The notes beneath the pieces are model-generated. The model saw only the letters and a program-made list of their open reading frames with translations. It was not told where the DNA came from and searched no databases. Shown here one piece after another: positions 21,926 through 33,876 of a stretch of DNA of 64,000 bases (position 1 is its first letter; each line of letters opens with the position of its first letter). The translations under genes were made by a program, and so were the position numbers. Source of the DNA: Symbiodinium natans (taxonomy: Eukaryota > Sar > Dinophyceae > Suessiales > Symbiodiniaceae); contig CAJNDS010001713.1 in assembly GCA_905221605.1 (NCBI GenBank), forward strand, positions 215,001 through 279,000. The letters run 5' to 3'.

Positions 21926-24252
21926 TATTCAAGTATATTTTTAAAGGTGCCATAATGGAAGACGATTGGTAATTATTCCGACCCGAAATTCTCCTGCAGC
22001 CCGCCGGTCTTTGCACGCTGTACCAGACCGCGCCACTGCCCTTGGGCCAAAACCTTCTCGAGGGGATTATTCCGGATGCCAGCTGCTTTCTTCAGCAGCT
22101 GATGAGGCTGCAAGGCACCTGAGCTATGCGAGGATGCAGGATTTGGGGGGCTCTTACTTCGTTTCGGAGTTCAGAGCCTCCATTGCAACGGGAGATTGGG
22201 CTGCGCGTCGCGCACAGGAGCTTGGAACCCTCTGCGTTGCTGCGCACTTCAGAGCTCCAAACTCGCAGCGGTGCCCGAGCACTGTGCCCGACGTGCTCGA
22301 AAAGCCAGCATCTCCCCTGACCTTGGGCCTTCTGGACTGTCTTCTGGGCGAAGGTGCTCCACAGCTCTATCCTGAACTTCCGTAAAACCCTAAACCTTGA
22401 ACTCGAAACCTCTGAACCTACATCCCGCCAAGGCGCCTGTGTTGACCTTGACCTTCCCAGCCTCGACCAAGGCGAGGAAACGTCCGAAGCGGTCCGGGTC
22501 GTTCTGCTGGAAGCTTCGCGCGTTGTTGCTCCTGGGTTTTAAGGTCTGGTGCCAGTTGATGCCCTTACGTGCTCCAGGAGCCTAAGCCCAGTCGAAGGAT
22601 TCCTGGTTTAGAATGGGTCACATTGAGCTCTTATGACGTCTAATTAGGATTCATGTTCGGCAAGCGGTGCTCCACGTGCCGTTGCCGGCACCAAGTCCAA
22701 TCTCTTTCCATGCAGACAAGTCGCAAGCATTGGGCAGGCACCCTCTTGTACCGGATCTCTGTCCACCTCTTCTGACACCTGTCTTCGCTAACAACCATGC
22801 GCCAAAGCCCAAGCTACATGAGGTCCTGAGGTCCCAGTACTCCTCTCAAAGCATCTACGCAAGCCTTGGAAAAAATGGCACAGCTCCTCGTGTTCGCCAT
22901 CGGTACTTTCTCTCCCTCACCCAGCCCCCGCCCTCACCCTCACTCTCCTTGCTCCACGCCGGTCGCGCGATGGTACTAAGGCGTGCCGCCATCCGTCGGT
23001 GAACAGGGGGTGCGCATTTTATGTTTCCACACGGGAAGTCCGCCTTTTGCAGCATCCTGATCCTCAGAATCCTGAAACCTTCCCGACCCTTATAACGTCA
23101 ACAACCATGCAAAAAGCCCCAGGGTTCAAGGTTCAAGAAATCAGACTATATCCTTGCCACAAAGATTGAGGTATATTGAACATGCAAGGCACATAAGCCG
23201 CTCAGGCGACTTCATGTACTCCTTGAGCTCAGACAGGGAGCGCCGCAACTTGTCCCGAGCGCGGTAGGCATACCTTCACAGCAACTCTCGGTTTCTCCCT
23301 CTCCCTCTCTATCTCCCCCTCTCTCTCTTCTTCTTCTCCTCGTTTAACCACTTCTTTTGTGGGAACGCGCTTCTTGCCGAGGCCGAGAACCTTTGTCAGA
23401 AACACCTCAAGCCATGTCGATGTGGACATATATTGGACCATAGCGGCGCTCGAAGAAGCGATTGTGGGGTCTGCATTGAATCCCCCGAACAAGCTCTCAA
23501 CCTGCAGCAAACCTGTAGATCCGACATCCGTAGCACAATGGAAATTCTGCCGTGCACGCACAAGGCACTCACGCTCGGTGCAGCCATCGAACTCCTTCAT
23601 GGAGCTTCCCTTTTCAAGGACTTGACCCCGGCACCCTTGTAAACCCTTTCAACCCGAATTGAAGGGGAATTTGAACATGGGTCCTTCGCATCTGCGGGGT
23701 AGAGCCATCGTGCAATGGCTTCGCAAATGAGGGTCCGCCGGTCGAAGGAATGGTACAGCAGAGGGCACCTCGGCATTTCAACGTTCACGGCTCCAGGTCT
23801 GGGCTCTCAGACGTTCTCCGAAGGAAATATAGGTGGCCAGGGCGGGGTGTCTACCAACGATCTTCGGTGAGACTAGTCTTTTGAAGTCTTTAGGGTTTAG
23901 GGTTTATCCCTGCTTTCTCGGGATCAGTCGAGTGTGAAAGTCTGGTAGCATGCGATCCTTCAGTGGCGATCTGCACAGCCCTCGTCACAGCAACCGTTGT
24001 TCTCACAGTCTGCTTATTGCAGGTCTGGTGCTCAGGACAATAAGATGCGATGCTTTCGGGGGGGCTCAAAGATGGAGGTTGACCGCAATTTACTGTTAAC
24101 CTAGCAACACAAGCCCTACCTGGCCGACCTGGCCGACCTATACGCATCTCTCTGCATGTATCTGAAAAGTGTCCAAAGCTCTGTGGCCGCAACGTCCACT
24201 TCGACCAATAGTAATGCCACCATAATAGTACTAATAGCAATAATTGTAATAA

Positions 24253-24288
<36 letters not shown>

Positions 24289-27200
24289 GCTACTACTACT
24301 ACTACTACTACTACTAATAATAATAATAATAATAATAATAATTGAAATAATCGTAAGAATCGTCCCGAAATGACAACAATGGGGACCTCCAATCAACCAC
24401 GTGATTCGCCCACACCCGGAACAGGCTCTCAGCCTGGGCCCACCGGATTCCTTTAAAAAGTAATAATAGCAATAATAGTAATAATAGTAGTAATAGCAAT
24501 AATAGTAATAATAGCAATAATAGCAATCATAATAAAAATAGTAAGAATAGTAATGACAGTAATAACCGTATTATTATTTAAAAAAAATCTCAACAACCCC
24601 CAGAGCCTCAAATGAGTCTTGAGCCATGGCTCCACTTCGCGCAGAGGCTGACCCGTTCACCCCGCCTCATCTGCGCATGGTCCGCCTTCAGGCAGGGCGG
24701 CTCAAGCTTTGGGGAAACCCTAAACCCTAACCCTAAACCCTAAACCCTAAACCCTAAACCCTACAAACCTACAACCCTAAACCCTAAATCCGAAAGGATT
24801 GGGTTTCAAGGCAGCTCAGGGGCTTCGATCAAAGACTTGTTTGAGAGAGTGGCGCTTTCAGGCTTTCAGCGTTGCACAAACCTTACCCGGAGTTTCCTGA
24901 AGCTGCCGCGCAAAGAGCTGCCCCACGCGCTGGAAGAAGGCGCGGTATAACCTCAGTGTTTGGGGTTTAGGGCTAAGGGTTTTGGGGTAGGTGTTTGGGG
25001 TGTAGGGCTACGCAGAGGCCGCATGCTGAGAGTGTTCAGGAATGGGTTTTGGAACTTGGGCGGGGTCCACGAAGACAAAGCCGCGACGCCACCGAAAAGC
25101 ATCCCAAGAACATGGGGCAAAGCCTGCAAAGCCCTCTTCGCTTTGCCAGGGCACGGGTCAGCATCGTACCGCTTCCTGAGCTCGCACGACTCTAGATGCG
25201 ACAGGGTGTTGTGACAGGCTGCCTGATTCGGCCTGGTTTCATCAGGGAGTTTAGCGCTCGCTTGGGACTGCTAAACCTCAAGCCCAAATACCAGAAGGTC
25301 AGTGTCTGTCATTGTTGCTTTAGCTGACTCTGAGATACTCTGAAGTGACACTAAACACCCAAAATCTCGAGTCGGGCGTCAGGGCTTCCTCAGCCATCTC
25401 CAGGCGCGAGCCTGGTGTCAGGCAGGGCAAGTCATCAGCTTCCTAAGCATTCGTACATTCTGGTCAGGCAATCCTTGCAGTCATTCAGACTCTATACAAG
25501 CAAACGTAGCAGTAGCGGTTGCCACATGTCGTCATCATCGTCACAGCAATGGTGGCCAAGGTGGGTGGGGGCAGCGGTGGCCGTCGGATCAGTCGTGACA
25601 GTCGTACCAGTCGGGGTGGGTAACAGGCATCGTTTTGTGTCTCAGTCGTAAACAGTCGGGGTTTGCAGCAGTGCGTTTCCCACCCCCCACCCCAACCCCC
25701 CCCCCCCACCCCCTGCCCACATCTCGCCCCCCCCCTGCCCTCACCCCCCCAGCCCATCCCCCCCCAAACACGCTTTTTTCCTCCGCCCCTCCCCACACCC
25801 CACCTGCCCCAGCCCCCTGGTTTGGGTTGGCTTGTTACAGAAGCTCAGGCCGAAGCGGGTCGCTTAGCTTTAAGTCATCTTCGTAATTGCCGTCAACGTC
25901 GCTGCCACTGTCGTAGTCGCAGTCACGGCAGTAGTCGTAGTGAGGCTTCAGTGATTTTGATATAAAAGAAGCGTTGGATGGTTGTTAGCCCTCACCAGGT
26001 GGGTGATCATGCTGTCGGGCAACGAGTTCCGGAATCGGGGCAAGTCCAAAACACACGGATGTAAATGCTGGTCTCGTTAGGATGACCCTGCATGAACATT
26101 CGGCTGGGCGGCGTATGATGATGATTTGAGTTCTTGATTTCTCGTGCAAGCATATGTGAAAGGCCATAGACAAAACGATCACATTGGATGTTGAGAACTT
26201 TTTCGCCGACGTTCAACGGAGATGCAAGATGGCGCCGATACACCCCCTGACCAGGGGCCACCTTCCTTGCTGGACCACACTTGGAAAACGGTTGCGCGCT
26301 GTTGGACTACACTGTCATAAAGGAGAACAGCACAGCGGGCTGGCATGATAGCTCAGCATCTGGGTATACATGCCAATCCACATGCCAATCAAACGGCACT
26401 TGTGAAGGAAACAGCCCAGAGGGGCTGCCGGGTTCTTTGATTCTCTGCACAACCCCTTTGTCGGACAGTGGGAGCCTTGTTTCTGTGCTCGCAGTGTTTG
26501 TACCCCAGGAGAACAACATCCCTGTGGTTGCAGACGCGTGGTGTGATTGCCTTACAAGGACGACATGTCTGCCATTTCAGATGCCTTCGTGACCGGCTGC
26601 GTGGTGTGGATGACAAGGCGGCTACCACCCCCCCGGGCTGCAACATCCAACTGTTTGTTTTTCTGGGAACCACTGCCGCCCAGTTTGAATTTGTGCATAG
26701 GCTGGGGCAGATTTTGTTCTCCAGTGGTGGTGCTACAGGCATGGGCACATCCTTGAGTGGCTCGCTGCAGCTCGGATGTCAGAAATGGGGAGTGGTCGTG
26801 GTCGTGGTTGTGGGGTGTATGGTGGTCGCGGTAATCGGCGTAGGTCTCCATGTGCTCTTGCGCCCGTGGGCTTGCATGCAAGAGGTTCAACCGCAACTCA
26901 TGACGATTTCATGTTCCTGAGCCATCCTGAAAGAAATATACAAAAAACACTATATGACATGTGAACAAGTACGACTCACAGAATTGAGCATGGCCGAATC
27001 AATCTGCGGGCTGGCCTGGCTGAAATGTGCCACCGTGGTCGGCACCTCGTTTGCCTTTCCCGTCGTGCTTTTTCATCTCGGCATCCTGGGCCAAGTACCT
27101 CAGGCTCTCGGACAACCATGGACATGAAACTGAATTCCGTGCAAGCGCCGAGAGATGGAGACTCGGCGACTCCAAAAAGCATGCGGAAGAGGGAGAGAAC

Positions 27201-27878
27201 GTAGCAGTGGCATGGCCTAGTGGCCTAGCGAAACTTGAACGCCTGCAGCTAACTGGGCAGAAGCCAGAGCACACCCTTTCACAGAGCGAGTTGCTTCGGC
27301 TGCGCCCTTTTTGAGCTTCTCATGTAGTGCCCGAACCTAGGCACAAAGCAAAGCGGCAAAGCATGGGTTCAGCCCCACCTAGAACCGGATGTTCGGCCAG
27401 GCCGTGCCACTAACACCGCGATCACGTGCATTGCCGCGACGTGAAGAAGGGTTTGGGAAAGCCCTGCAACAAGAAGCGCAACACGAAGATTTCCCCCAAA
27501 ACAAGCTCCGAAATGTAGGGCTCACTTCGGACTTCCATCTTCAGCTTCGGGAGGGCAGCGCCACAGGAACAAACCTGAAAGACCCTTACAACCCCAATCC
27601 CTTGCGGACGCAAAATCAAGGATCTGATCTCAAGGGGTCAGCGCCACCAAAAAAACCCTGAAAGACTCAAAGACTGAAACCCGAAAAGCCTGAAACCCTA
27701 AAACCTGAAACCCTGAAACCCTCAAACCCTGAACCCTAAACAAAAACATGGGATGAAAACGGTCCTCCTTTTGCTCGCCCAGGGCGCAAGGCCACGTCCC
27801 GCTCCAGGCTCCGACGGGGGCCCTCGCAGACGCGCGCCAGGAGCTCCAGCAGACCCTTCCAGTAGTTGCACCTCTTAA

Positions 27879-27909
<31 letters not shown>

Positions 27910-29836
27910 GCGGGTGTGTGGTTTGTGTGTGTGTGTGTGCTTCTTTTTTTTGCGGGGGGTGGGGAGGGGAGGGGGGCCCCCCTGCGCTTGCTGCATCCGA
28001 ATCCCTTTGTTGAGTTCAGAGCTCAGCGTTTCGGGGCTTAGGGGAGTATGAGGGTTTGGGCTTTCGTGACTTTTTCGTGACTTTAGTGCTCTTCGACTCT
28101 GGGAGTCCGGCTTCGGATTGAGACGTTAGTGATGTCACTCAGGGTGCAGGATGCTGGTGCCAGGAAGTTCTGGAAGATTCTGATTGCTACCACACCCTCT
28201 GCTCCCTGTGACCGCTTCACTACCAAGTCTGGGGAGCAGTGGCTTGTTCTTGACGTTTGCCGATCACACGTACTCTGCAAGTCAACTCGATACCGGGACA
28301 ACAACCCCCAAAGGCTCAACTCTCAGAAGATTCAAAGGCTGTTGGAGCGCTCGGGGACAAGGTGGAGGTTGGCGAGGACAGTCGCTGGGTCCCTTTGCCA
28401 GAGCCACAGCATGGCATCGTAGAAAGAGTATCTATCCTCACGCCGTAAGGTGAGGATGTGGAGGATGGGTCTTCTTGTGTCAGGTTTGTTTGCTTACGCT
28501 TTGGGGCTCCCGATGGCTCCTGCTACTGGGTCTCTGGCAAAACCTGCCATCACTGTTCACCTGCACCCTGCCAGCAAGTGACACGTGGCCGTTTTCAAGA
28601 CTGCGGTGGCCGTTTTGAAGGCCGTAGCTTCCAGCTACTCAACACAAGCACGGCTTTGGGCTCTTGCTCTCCCCGGGTCCGAAACCTGAATCTGAACTCT
28701 CCTACAGGAGCCCCAAATCACCCAAATCCCCAAATTCGCCAACCGTTGGCCCAGTCCTTTGGGTGTAGGGTTGAGGTCACGTCTAGCGTAGGTACTGGTA
28801 GGTCTTGCTTTGGGGACCTCAATCAAGCCCTCTTGGATGGCGAAGTTTGTGGTTCCCTTTGGTGGGAAATACCTGGAAGCCCCCCCTGGGCCGCCCTGGT
28901 GCGGTCCTGCTTGCCCTCCCGTGATCCAAGGAGGAAGATCTGCTTGAGGCACACCTCCCGGGTTAGTTCGAGGTTCTCAACGCAGGAACTCCCCAAGCCA
29001 AGCCCTTAGCTCCTCCGGGATGTAGGGAACTGAACTCAAACTTTGGGGGCCTTTTGCATCTGAAGGCACTTCTGACAAGCAGCCTTTCGAAGCAAGCAGC
29101 GGCAGCTCACAAAATAGCGCCTCGGGGCTTTCTGCCCAGGCTTTCTCCAGCAAGGCCTTCAAGTGCTGATTCTCCTGCGTCTTTGCTGGCTGCTTTTGGG
29201 TTTAGGGAGTTTAGGGTCTAGGCACTCCCCATGCACTATACCCATGAACTCAAGAGTATACCTCCAGGGGGGGTGGAGCCTCTTAAGACACTTCGTTTCA
29301 GGGTGCAGGCTGCACTGGGGCAGGGTAGGGGGAGGGGCTGGGATGGATGGTTGGTTCTCCTGCGGCTTGGACTGTGGCACTGCCTGGAAGAAGAGGTCCA
29401 CCTGGTACTTTGGACATGTCGGGTTTTGGGTTTGGGGAAGTTGATGGTTGAGGCTTACTTGGGGACGCTGGGGTGGCTTCTCAGGGGGTGTTGGGCTGCG
29501 TGCTCACTGTGTTCGTGAGCTTACAGTATTCGTAATTCTTGCACCGAAGAGAGCACTAACTCTGTTATGCGAACGAAATGCACGCGCTCTTTTGATGAAC
29601 CTTGTTTGCGTGCACAGGAAAAAGTGTGTTGTGTATTCGCTTCGCTGATTGGTTTGACTAATATTCTTCTGTCGCGCAGAAGGGCCCGCATGATGAGTGG
29701 GGGAATAATCAGCTTAGCTATTGGAAATCCCAGCCACATTGGCAGAGCCGCTGTCTGCGAACATCTTGCCTCCCACTTCGGTGTCCTTGAGGGGCCTCTC
29801 GGCTTCAACGAAGGAAAGGATGTGTTGGACCACGTC
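18675..29836 (-). CDS. Split host gene for a DUF2828/DUF7788 vWA-like protein
   Basis: Exons whose phases join (minus strand): 29836-29738, 29401-29360, 29174-29121, 28954-28881, 28431-28351, 27871-27796, 27085-27046, 25191-25155, 24951-24897, 24685-~24618, 23273-~23186, ~22760-22700, 22531-22429, 22107-22087, 21546-21490, 21196-~21138, 20837-20774, 20501-20403, 20080-20039, 19925-19840, 19581-19474, 19292-19255, 19127-19042, 18866-18675 (stop). Family landmarks appear in order: VDLFFQAVPQ, LKALLEKAWAESPE, CNYWKGLLELLARV, RYDADPLYRAFFQRVGQLF, VSLCAKW, DPDRFGRFLALVEAGKVKV, VAVCDVSGSM (metal-site-like Asp-x-Ser-x-Ser), WGGSTNFHKVFQLLEKY, VVFSDMQFADA, MPELVFWNLR, LMSGFSSRMLM. The family is widespread, notably in plants, and its exact role is not established. 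The first exon is not fixed (a basic frame MTYQKPKAKQPKTRKR starts at 30929). Exons around 24.6-22.7 kb, one before 21546 and the donor after 21138 are unresolved. Confidence 0.85.
20332..20398 (-). repeat. Telomere-like array at an intron 5' end
   Basis: CCCTAAA units on the plus strand, that is (TTTAGGG)n at the start of the minus-strand intron that follows exon 20501-20403. The intron begins GCCAGGTTTAGGG. With the array at 20539-20586 it brackets a proven exon. Confidence 0.9.
20539..20586 (+). repeat. Telomere-like array at an intron 3' end
   Basis: TTTAGGG units on the plus strand, so CCCTAAA in the minus-strand intron that ends at CAG|GAG (20502/20501). It is oriented opposite to the array at 20332-20398 across the exon. 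Confidence 0.9.
21891..21925 (+). repeat. Poly-T/poly-G tract
   Basis: A run of about 14 T followed by about 21 G inside an intron of the vWA-like gene. The G run is a potential quadruplex and a likely sequencing-error site. Confidence 0.85.
23888..23908 (+). repeat. Short TTTAGGG cluster
   Basis: Two to three TTTAGGG units lie within an intron of the vWA-like gene, not close to an exon that I could identify. Confidence 0.7.
24252..24590 (+). repeat. ACT/TAA/TAG trinucleotide microsatellites
   Basis: (ACT)n turns into (AAT)n at 24252-24344. A second run of AAT/AGT/AGC repeats lies at 24459-24580. Both are inside an intron of the vWA-like gene. They create false poly-Ser and poly-Leu frames on the minus strand. 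Confidence 0.9.
24716..24789 (-). repeat. Interstitial CCCTAAA array in an intron
   Basis: About ten CCCTAAA-type units lie between minus-strand exons 24951-24897 and 24685-24618. With the TTTAGGG-like array at 24958-25012 it brackets exon 24951-24897 in the same outward orientation as at 20.4 kb. Confidence 0.85.
24958..25012 (+). repeat. Degenerate TTTAGGG array at an intron 3' end
   Basis: Imperfect TTTAGGG/TTTGGGG units. On the minus strand they end as CCCTAAACACTGAG directly at the acceptor of exon 24951-24897, so the heptamer is only a few bases from the splice site. Confidence 0.8.
25678..25812 (+). repeat. C-rich (G-rich on minus) low-complexity tract
   Basis: Runs of C broken by A, T and short words. 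The minus strand has many G runs and could form quadruplexes. Gly-rich and Pro-rich frames over it are artefacts. It lies in the intron between exons 27085-27046 and 25191-25155. Confidence 0.8.
27661..27741 (-). repeat. Degenerate CCCTGAA/CCCTAAA array
   Basis: A run of GAAACCC, CCTGAAA and CCCTAAA words, that is a decayed telomere-like array, begins about 55 bp downstream (in transcript terms) of exon 27871-27796 near the intron 5' end. It illustrates how perfect arrays grade into the GAAGCCC-type background of this host DNA. Confidence 0.6.
27877..27941 (+). repeat. CT and GT dinucleotide microsatellites
   Basis: (CT)n at 27877-27909 and (GT)n at 27920-27940 lie a few bases upstream (in transcript terms) of the acceptor of exon 27871-27796. 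The minus-strand AG-rich tract therefore sits where a polypyrimidine tract would be expected, and the intron end is AG-rich instead. Confidence 0.85.
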
Positions 29837-32800
29837 CTCCAGGCTCAGATTCAGGGCTGCCGAAGAAAAACTCTCGGTTTCGTATTACTGAACAGAAGGA
29901 GAAAGATAAGCTTGAAGCCCTCTACACGAAACATCTACGAACACGCAAGGCTGATCCCATTCGGAGACCCCCCCGCGCCAACTTTTTTCAGCCCAGTGTC
30001 CCTGCGGCCAATGTGGGGCTGCAGCAGAGCCAGACCTTGGGTCTTGTCAAGGCACCTCGGATGCTTGCGGTTGGTGGGTTAACCAAGGGTTTTGTGTGGG
30101 CTTTCTGATGGGATGTAGGGCCAATGTAGGACCCTGGGAGGCTAGGAAGTCATGGGCTTCAGGCTCCACACTGGTGGCAAGGCGCGTCAGCTTCCGCCTC
30201 AACACCAGCTCTGGGGAGGAGCCTGCAGGGGTATCCGGCAGCCGCTGCGCGTGCCTGGACTACAGCACACTGGAGGACTCGATTTTGGCCCCCCAAAACC
30301 CTGTAATCATCTGTAATCCCTAAACACCGCAACGGGAAAACCAAAAAGAGAACGAGAGTGGTTCCAAGACGGCAAGCCACTGGGCCGCAACCAAGCGCAG
30401 CCGCGTGCGAGGCAAATTCTGCCTGGGAGGAGCTTCCAAGCAACGCTTGTGAAAAGTCTCTTAGCCCTTGTAAACACCTTAAACACAACAGCATGAAAAG
30501 CCCGAAGCCCCAAGCATCCCTGAGGCCGAGAAGGGCAAAAAAGGATGCCAGCTTTCATCGCAGTTTGCAGCTCGCTGGGCCCGCAGAGTCCCAGCAGCCC
30601 AGAAGAGGTATCGGGCTCCAGCCGTCCCTTCACTGGGCCTGGGCTGTCCATTTTCGGAGTCTTGCCCCCTAGTTTTAGGCAGGCCGAGGCAGTTTAGACT
30701 TCAAATGGGCTTTGGCCTGTTTAGGCATCATTAGGGCTTAGCTGCCCCTGCTCTTGCTCTTCTCTTACTCTCCAAAGGTCAGACGTCAAACAGCTTAACA
30801 GAAAAAACAACGCTTCAACAGCTTAACAGCCCCCGAGGCGCACGGCATGTTCGGCCCCAGGTCCCTTCCGCAAGCTGGGGCGCGCTTCCGGGTCTTGGGC
30901 TGCTTGGCCTTCGGCTTCTGGTACGTCATGGTGCGGGGAGGCCTCCTTTAAAGTGAGTCGCTGCTTTTTCGCCCTTGAGCCTCAGGATGCCAAACATTCA
31001 TATGCATCCCCATATGCCCCCATGCGATTCAGGACCACCCCATGCAGCGCCTCAACTTGTAAAAGGACTCCTCATGTCCACACAGAGTCACCGTACTCTG
31101 CAGCTTGGGATTCCCCCTAGAGGGGGGGGATCTGTGGGCAGATCCTCGCCAAGTCAAGGCCCTAGGATGCGCCAAGGCAGCCTACTCCAGGATCCAAAGC
31201 CTGGGCCTACAATCCGAAAGCTTCAATGGTGGATGTCATGGTCTATGGCATTTATCCACAGAAGTCTTCCGAGGCCTTCTTAGTTTCTTAGATTCCAAGC
31301 CAAAGACTTCCTAACCTCCAAGCCCGCCGCGGCGTTCGCCACGCTCTCCATGGCAGAGAAGGGGACAAGGCGCTCCAGAGCGAGGCGGCGACGGGGGGGG
31401 GACTGGATGGACTTGAAGGTTAGTAGGAAAAGGGTTGATAACCGGAGTGCATGGTGTACCGACAGCAACTGGCGGATGCTGGTTGGATGGGCTTAGGGCT
31501 TGGGGTGTAGGGGCAGGGTCTGGAAGGTACTTGTTAGTAAGCAAGTAAGAGGAGAAATGGTTCTCGACGCTGTCGACCCAAGCCAAGCTGCAGCTACAAA
31601 GCTCTTCAGCTGCCCCTTGCTTTCTGCGGAAGCGGGGGGGGGGGGGTGGTGGGGAGGTAGAGAAGTGCGGGAGTTCTGCCGTCCGTTGCAACCAAAGTGA
31701 CCACCAGTCTGAAGGCTGAGGTCGTGGGCTGCACAGCTGCACACCAGGTTCGTCAAGAACTATGCTAACTATGCTTCGCGTCAGCCCCCCCAAGCCGACT
31801 GCTTGCGGACGTAGGTGCACATGCCTTTAAGAGCCACCTTGAGGCAACAAATTACAAGAACTGGCTCTGCAGGTGTTTTCCACAATTTGGACAAACTGTG
31901 CCAGTCTTGTCTCGCGTTGCCCCCTCCGCATGAGCTGCCCGGACGCCTCTTCGGTCGACTTCACATTCAGGGTATTGTGAAAGCTGGATGATATTTGGGG
32001 GGGATGCAACTCCATCGAGGGTCATCTGGTTGCAGAGTGGGCCACGTTCTTGAGCGAGTGTTGTGCCGGATCTGGGGCTGAAAGTTCCAAGTGGACGATT
32101 GGGTCTGGAAATCCAAGGTGACAAGCTGCCGCTGCCTTGCAGATGATCGACCGGGAGCCCAAATACAAGTAGCCTAAGCCTAAGCTCTAAGCTCTGTGAC
32201 ACTGTCTCCAGCCACTGTGCTAAACCGCAAAGGTGACAGGTGAACATCTGCCATCAACGCACCTGGGCCTTCTACCGGTAGCAGCAGTACTGTGCAGCAA
32301 GCACGCAGAATTGCCCCCAATGCCATCTTAAGCTTGATGCCCAGACACCTTCTAGCATGTTGCAGGCACTGACAAGCTGCCGGCTCTTCCAGTACGTACA
32401 GATCCACATGTTACTTGTCTTCGGCTCCTGTATTCTGCATGCAGCCCACACGTCACCCGTCAAAGTACTCCAAAACCTTCTGATATACCGTAAACCCCAA
32501 TAAGGAAAAACAAAATGTGTACATGTGTGTGTGTGTGTGTCTGCATATATACATACATACGTACCTGCCGCCATTGTCCTTCCTATTCTTGCAGCCAGAC
32601 GAGGCCCAGGCCAGAAAAGCAAAAGGCGCACGGGGGCGCGGTGCAGAAAGCCGGCGGCAACTCAGAGACGCTTGTGCTTGTGCTGACCGTCAACCTAACC
32701 AGATCCCCCCGGCCCCCCCATCCCCCGCCCAGGCCTGAATCCTTAAACTTGGGCAGTTCAAGGACGCTTAACCCCACATCGGGTGCCGGTACCCCGGAGC

Positions 32801-33617
32801 TCAGCGAAAGCTGTAGTTTATGCCCTGGGAGAGGGCGTGCTCGTGTTATTGATAGTGAAGCCCTCTCGACCACCGAGACCCTCAACGCGACTCTGCGATC
32901 CAGCCTACGGCATCTGAGGCCAAGAAAAGCGATGTGATGCAGGCATGTGCGGCACAGCTGCACACGTGCCAGTGCCGACAACAGCAGTCTTGGCGAGATA
33001 AGACTTTCAGCGCTTCAGAAAAAACTGTCCGGAAAGCTTGGCAATCCCATCCACAGTCGACGGCTGTTGGCACCACCACGAATTAAGTAGCAACCTTGTG
33101 CAACGGGTTCAGGCACAGCATCCTTGGTTCAAGCGAGTGGAAGAATTCCTACGCCCAGTAATGACGGCTTACGACAGGTTTCCAGGATTGTGGTCTTTCG
33201 TGCATCGGATGTCTGACTTTACCTTGAGACCATTGGAAAACGTGCATACTGATAGGATTCCGGATTACGTACCATTCGTATGTAGGTGGATACATGCATG
33301 CTTGAATCGTTTGAGGCATGATCAACCAACGTTCTGTCTCTTGCCGCTGGCTCATGATCACCTGCACCTCTTGCACCTCCGTCGACGAAACACTTTCTTC
33401 CGCCCCACAACTCCGGGGCCCAAATTTAAAAAAAAAAAAAAAAAAAACAGAAAGCCTCGCATGCTGCATCCCCAAGATCCGCCCACCAGGGAGCCAGGAA
33501 AACCCCGAAAAAGAAGGGGAAAACCAATCCTCCACAAGCTCAGGTCATTGCTTGGGGCCGGCAGGGCTCCCAACCTTTTCTTACAAGACCTTGAAAGCCA
33601 TGTACCAAACAAATACA

Positions 33618-33638
33618 TTAACCCTCAACCCTAAACCC
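33618..33638 (-). repeat. Short CCCTAAA cluster
   Basis: AACCCTCAACCCTAAACCC forms the left half of a bracket around the non-repetitive segment 33639-33736. On the minus strand that segment reads VESVQAAQGRTGGGCLAK between GAG|G and G|GTTTCAG, a candidate exon. Confidence 0.6.
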
Positions 33639-33740
33639 GAATAGAAGTTGAACTGAAACCCTTCGCCAGGCATCCACCGCCAGTACGACCCTGAGCCGCC
33701 TGCACCGACTCGACCTCCCACAGAAATCGGGTTAGGCTCG

Positions 33741-33876
33741 GGGGTTTAGGGTTTAGGGGTTTAGGGGTTTAGGGGTTTAGGGGCTTAGGGGTTTAGGGGT
33801 TTAGGGGTTTAGGGGTTTAGGGGTTTAGGGGTTTAGGGGTTTAGGGGTTTAGGGGTTTAGGGGTTTAGGGTTGGGG
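33741..33876 (+). repeat. TTTAGGGG octamer array
   Basis: About sixteen tandem copies of an octamer TTTAGGGG, one G longer than the heptamer elsewhere, with one TTAGGGGC variant. It forms the right half of a bracket around 33639-33736. Confidence 0.9.

Noticed and set aside
28129-28422. Plus-strand protein in 28.13-28.42 kb
   Set aside because: It overlaps exon 28431-28351 of the minus-strand vWA-like gene, which joins in phase with its neighbours; the plus frame has no family match.
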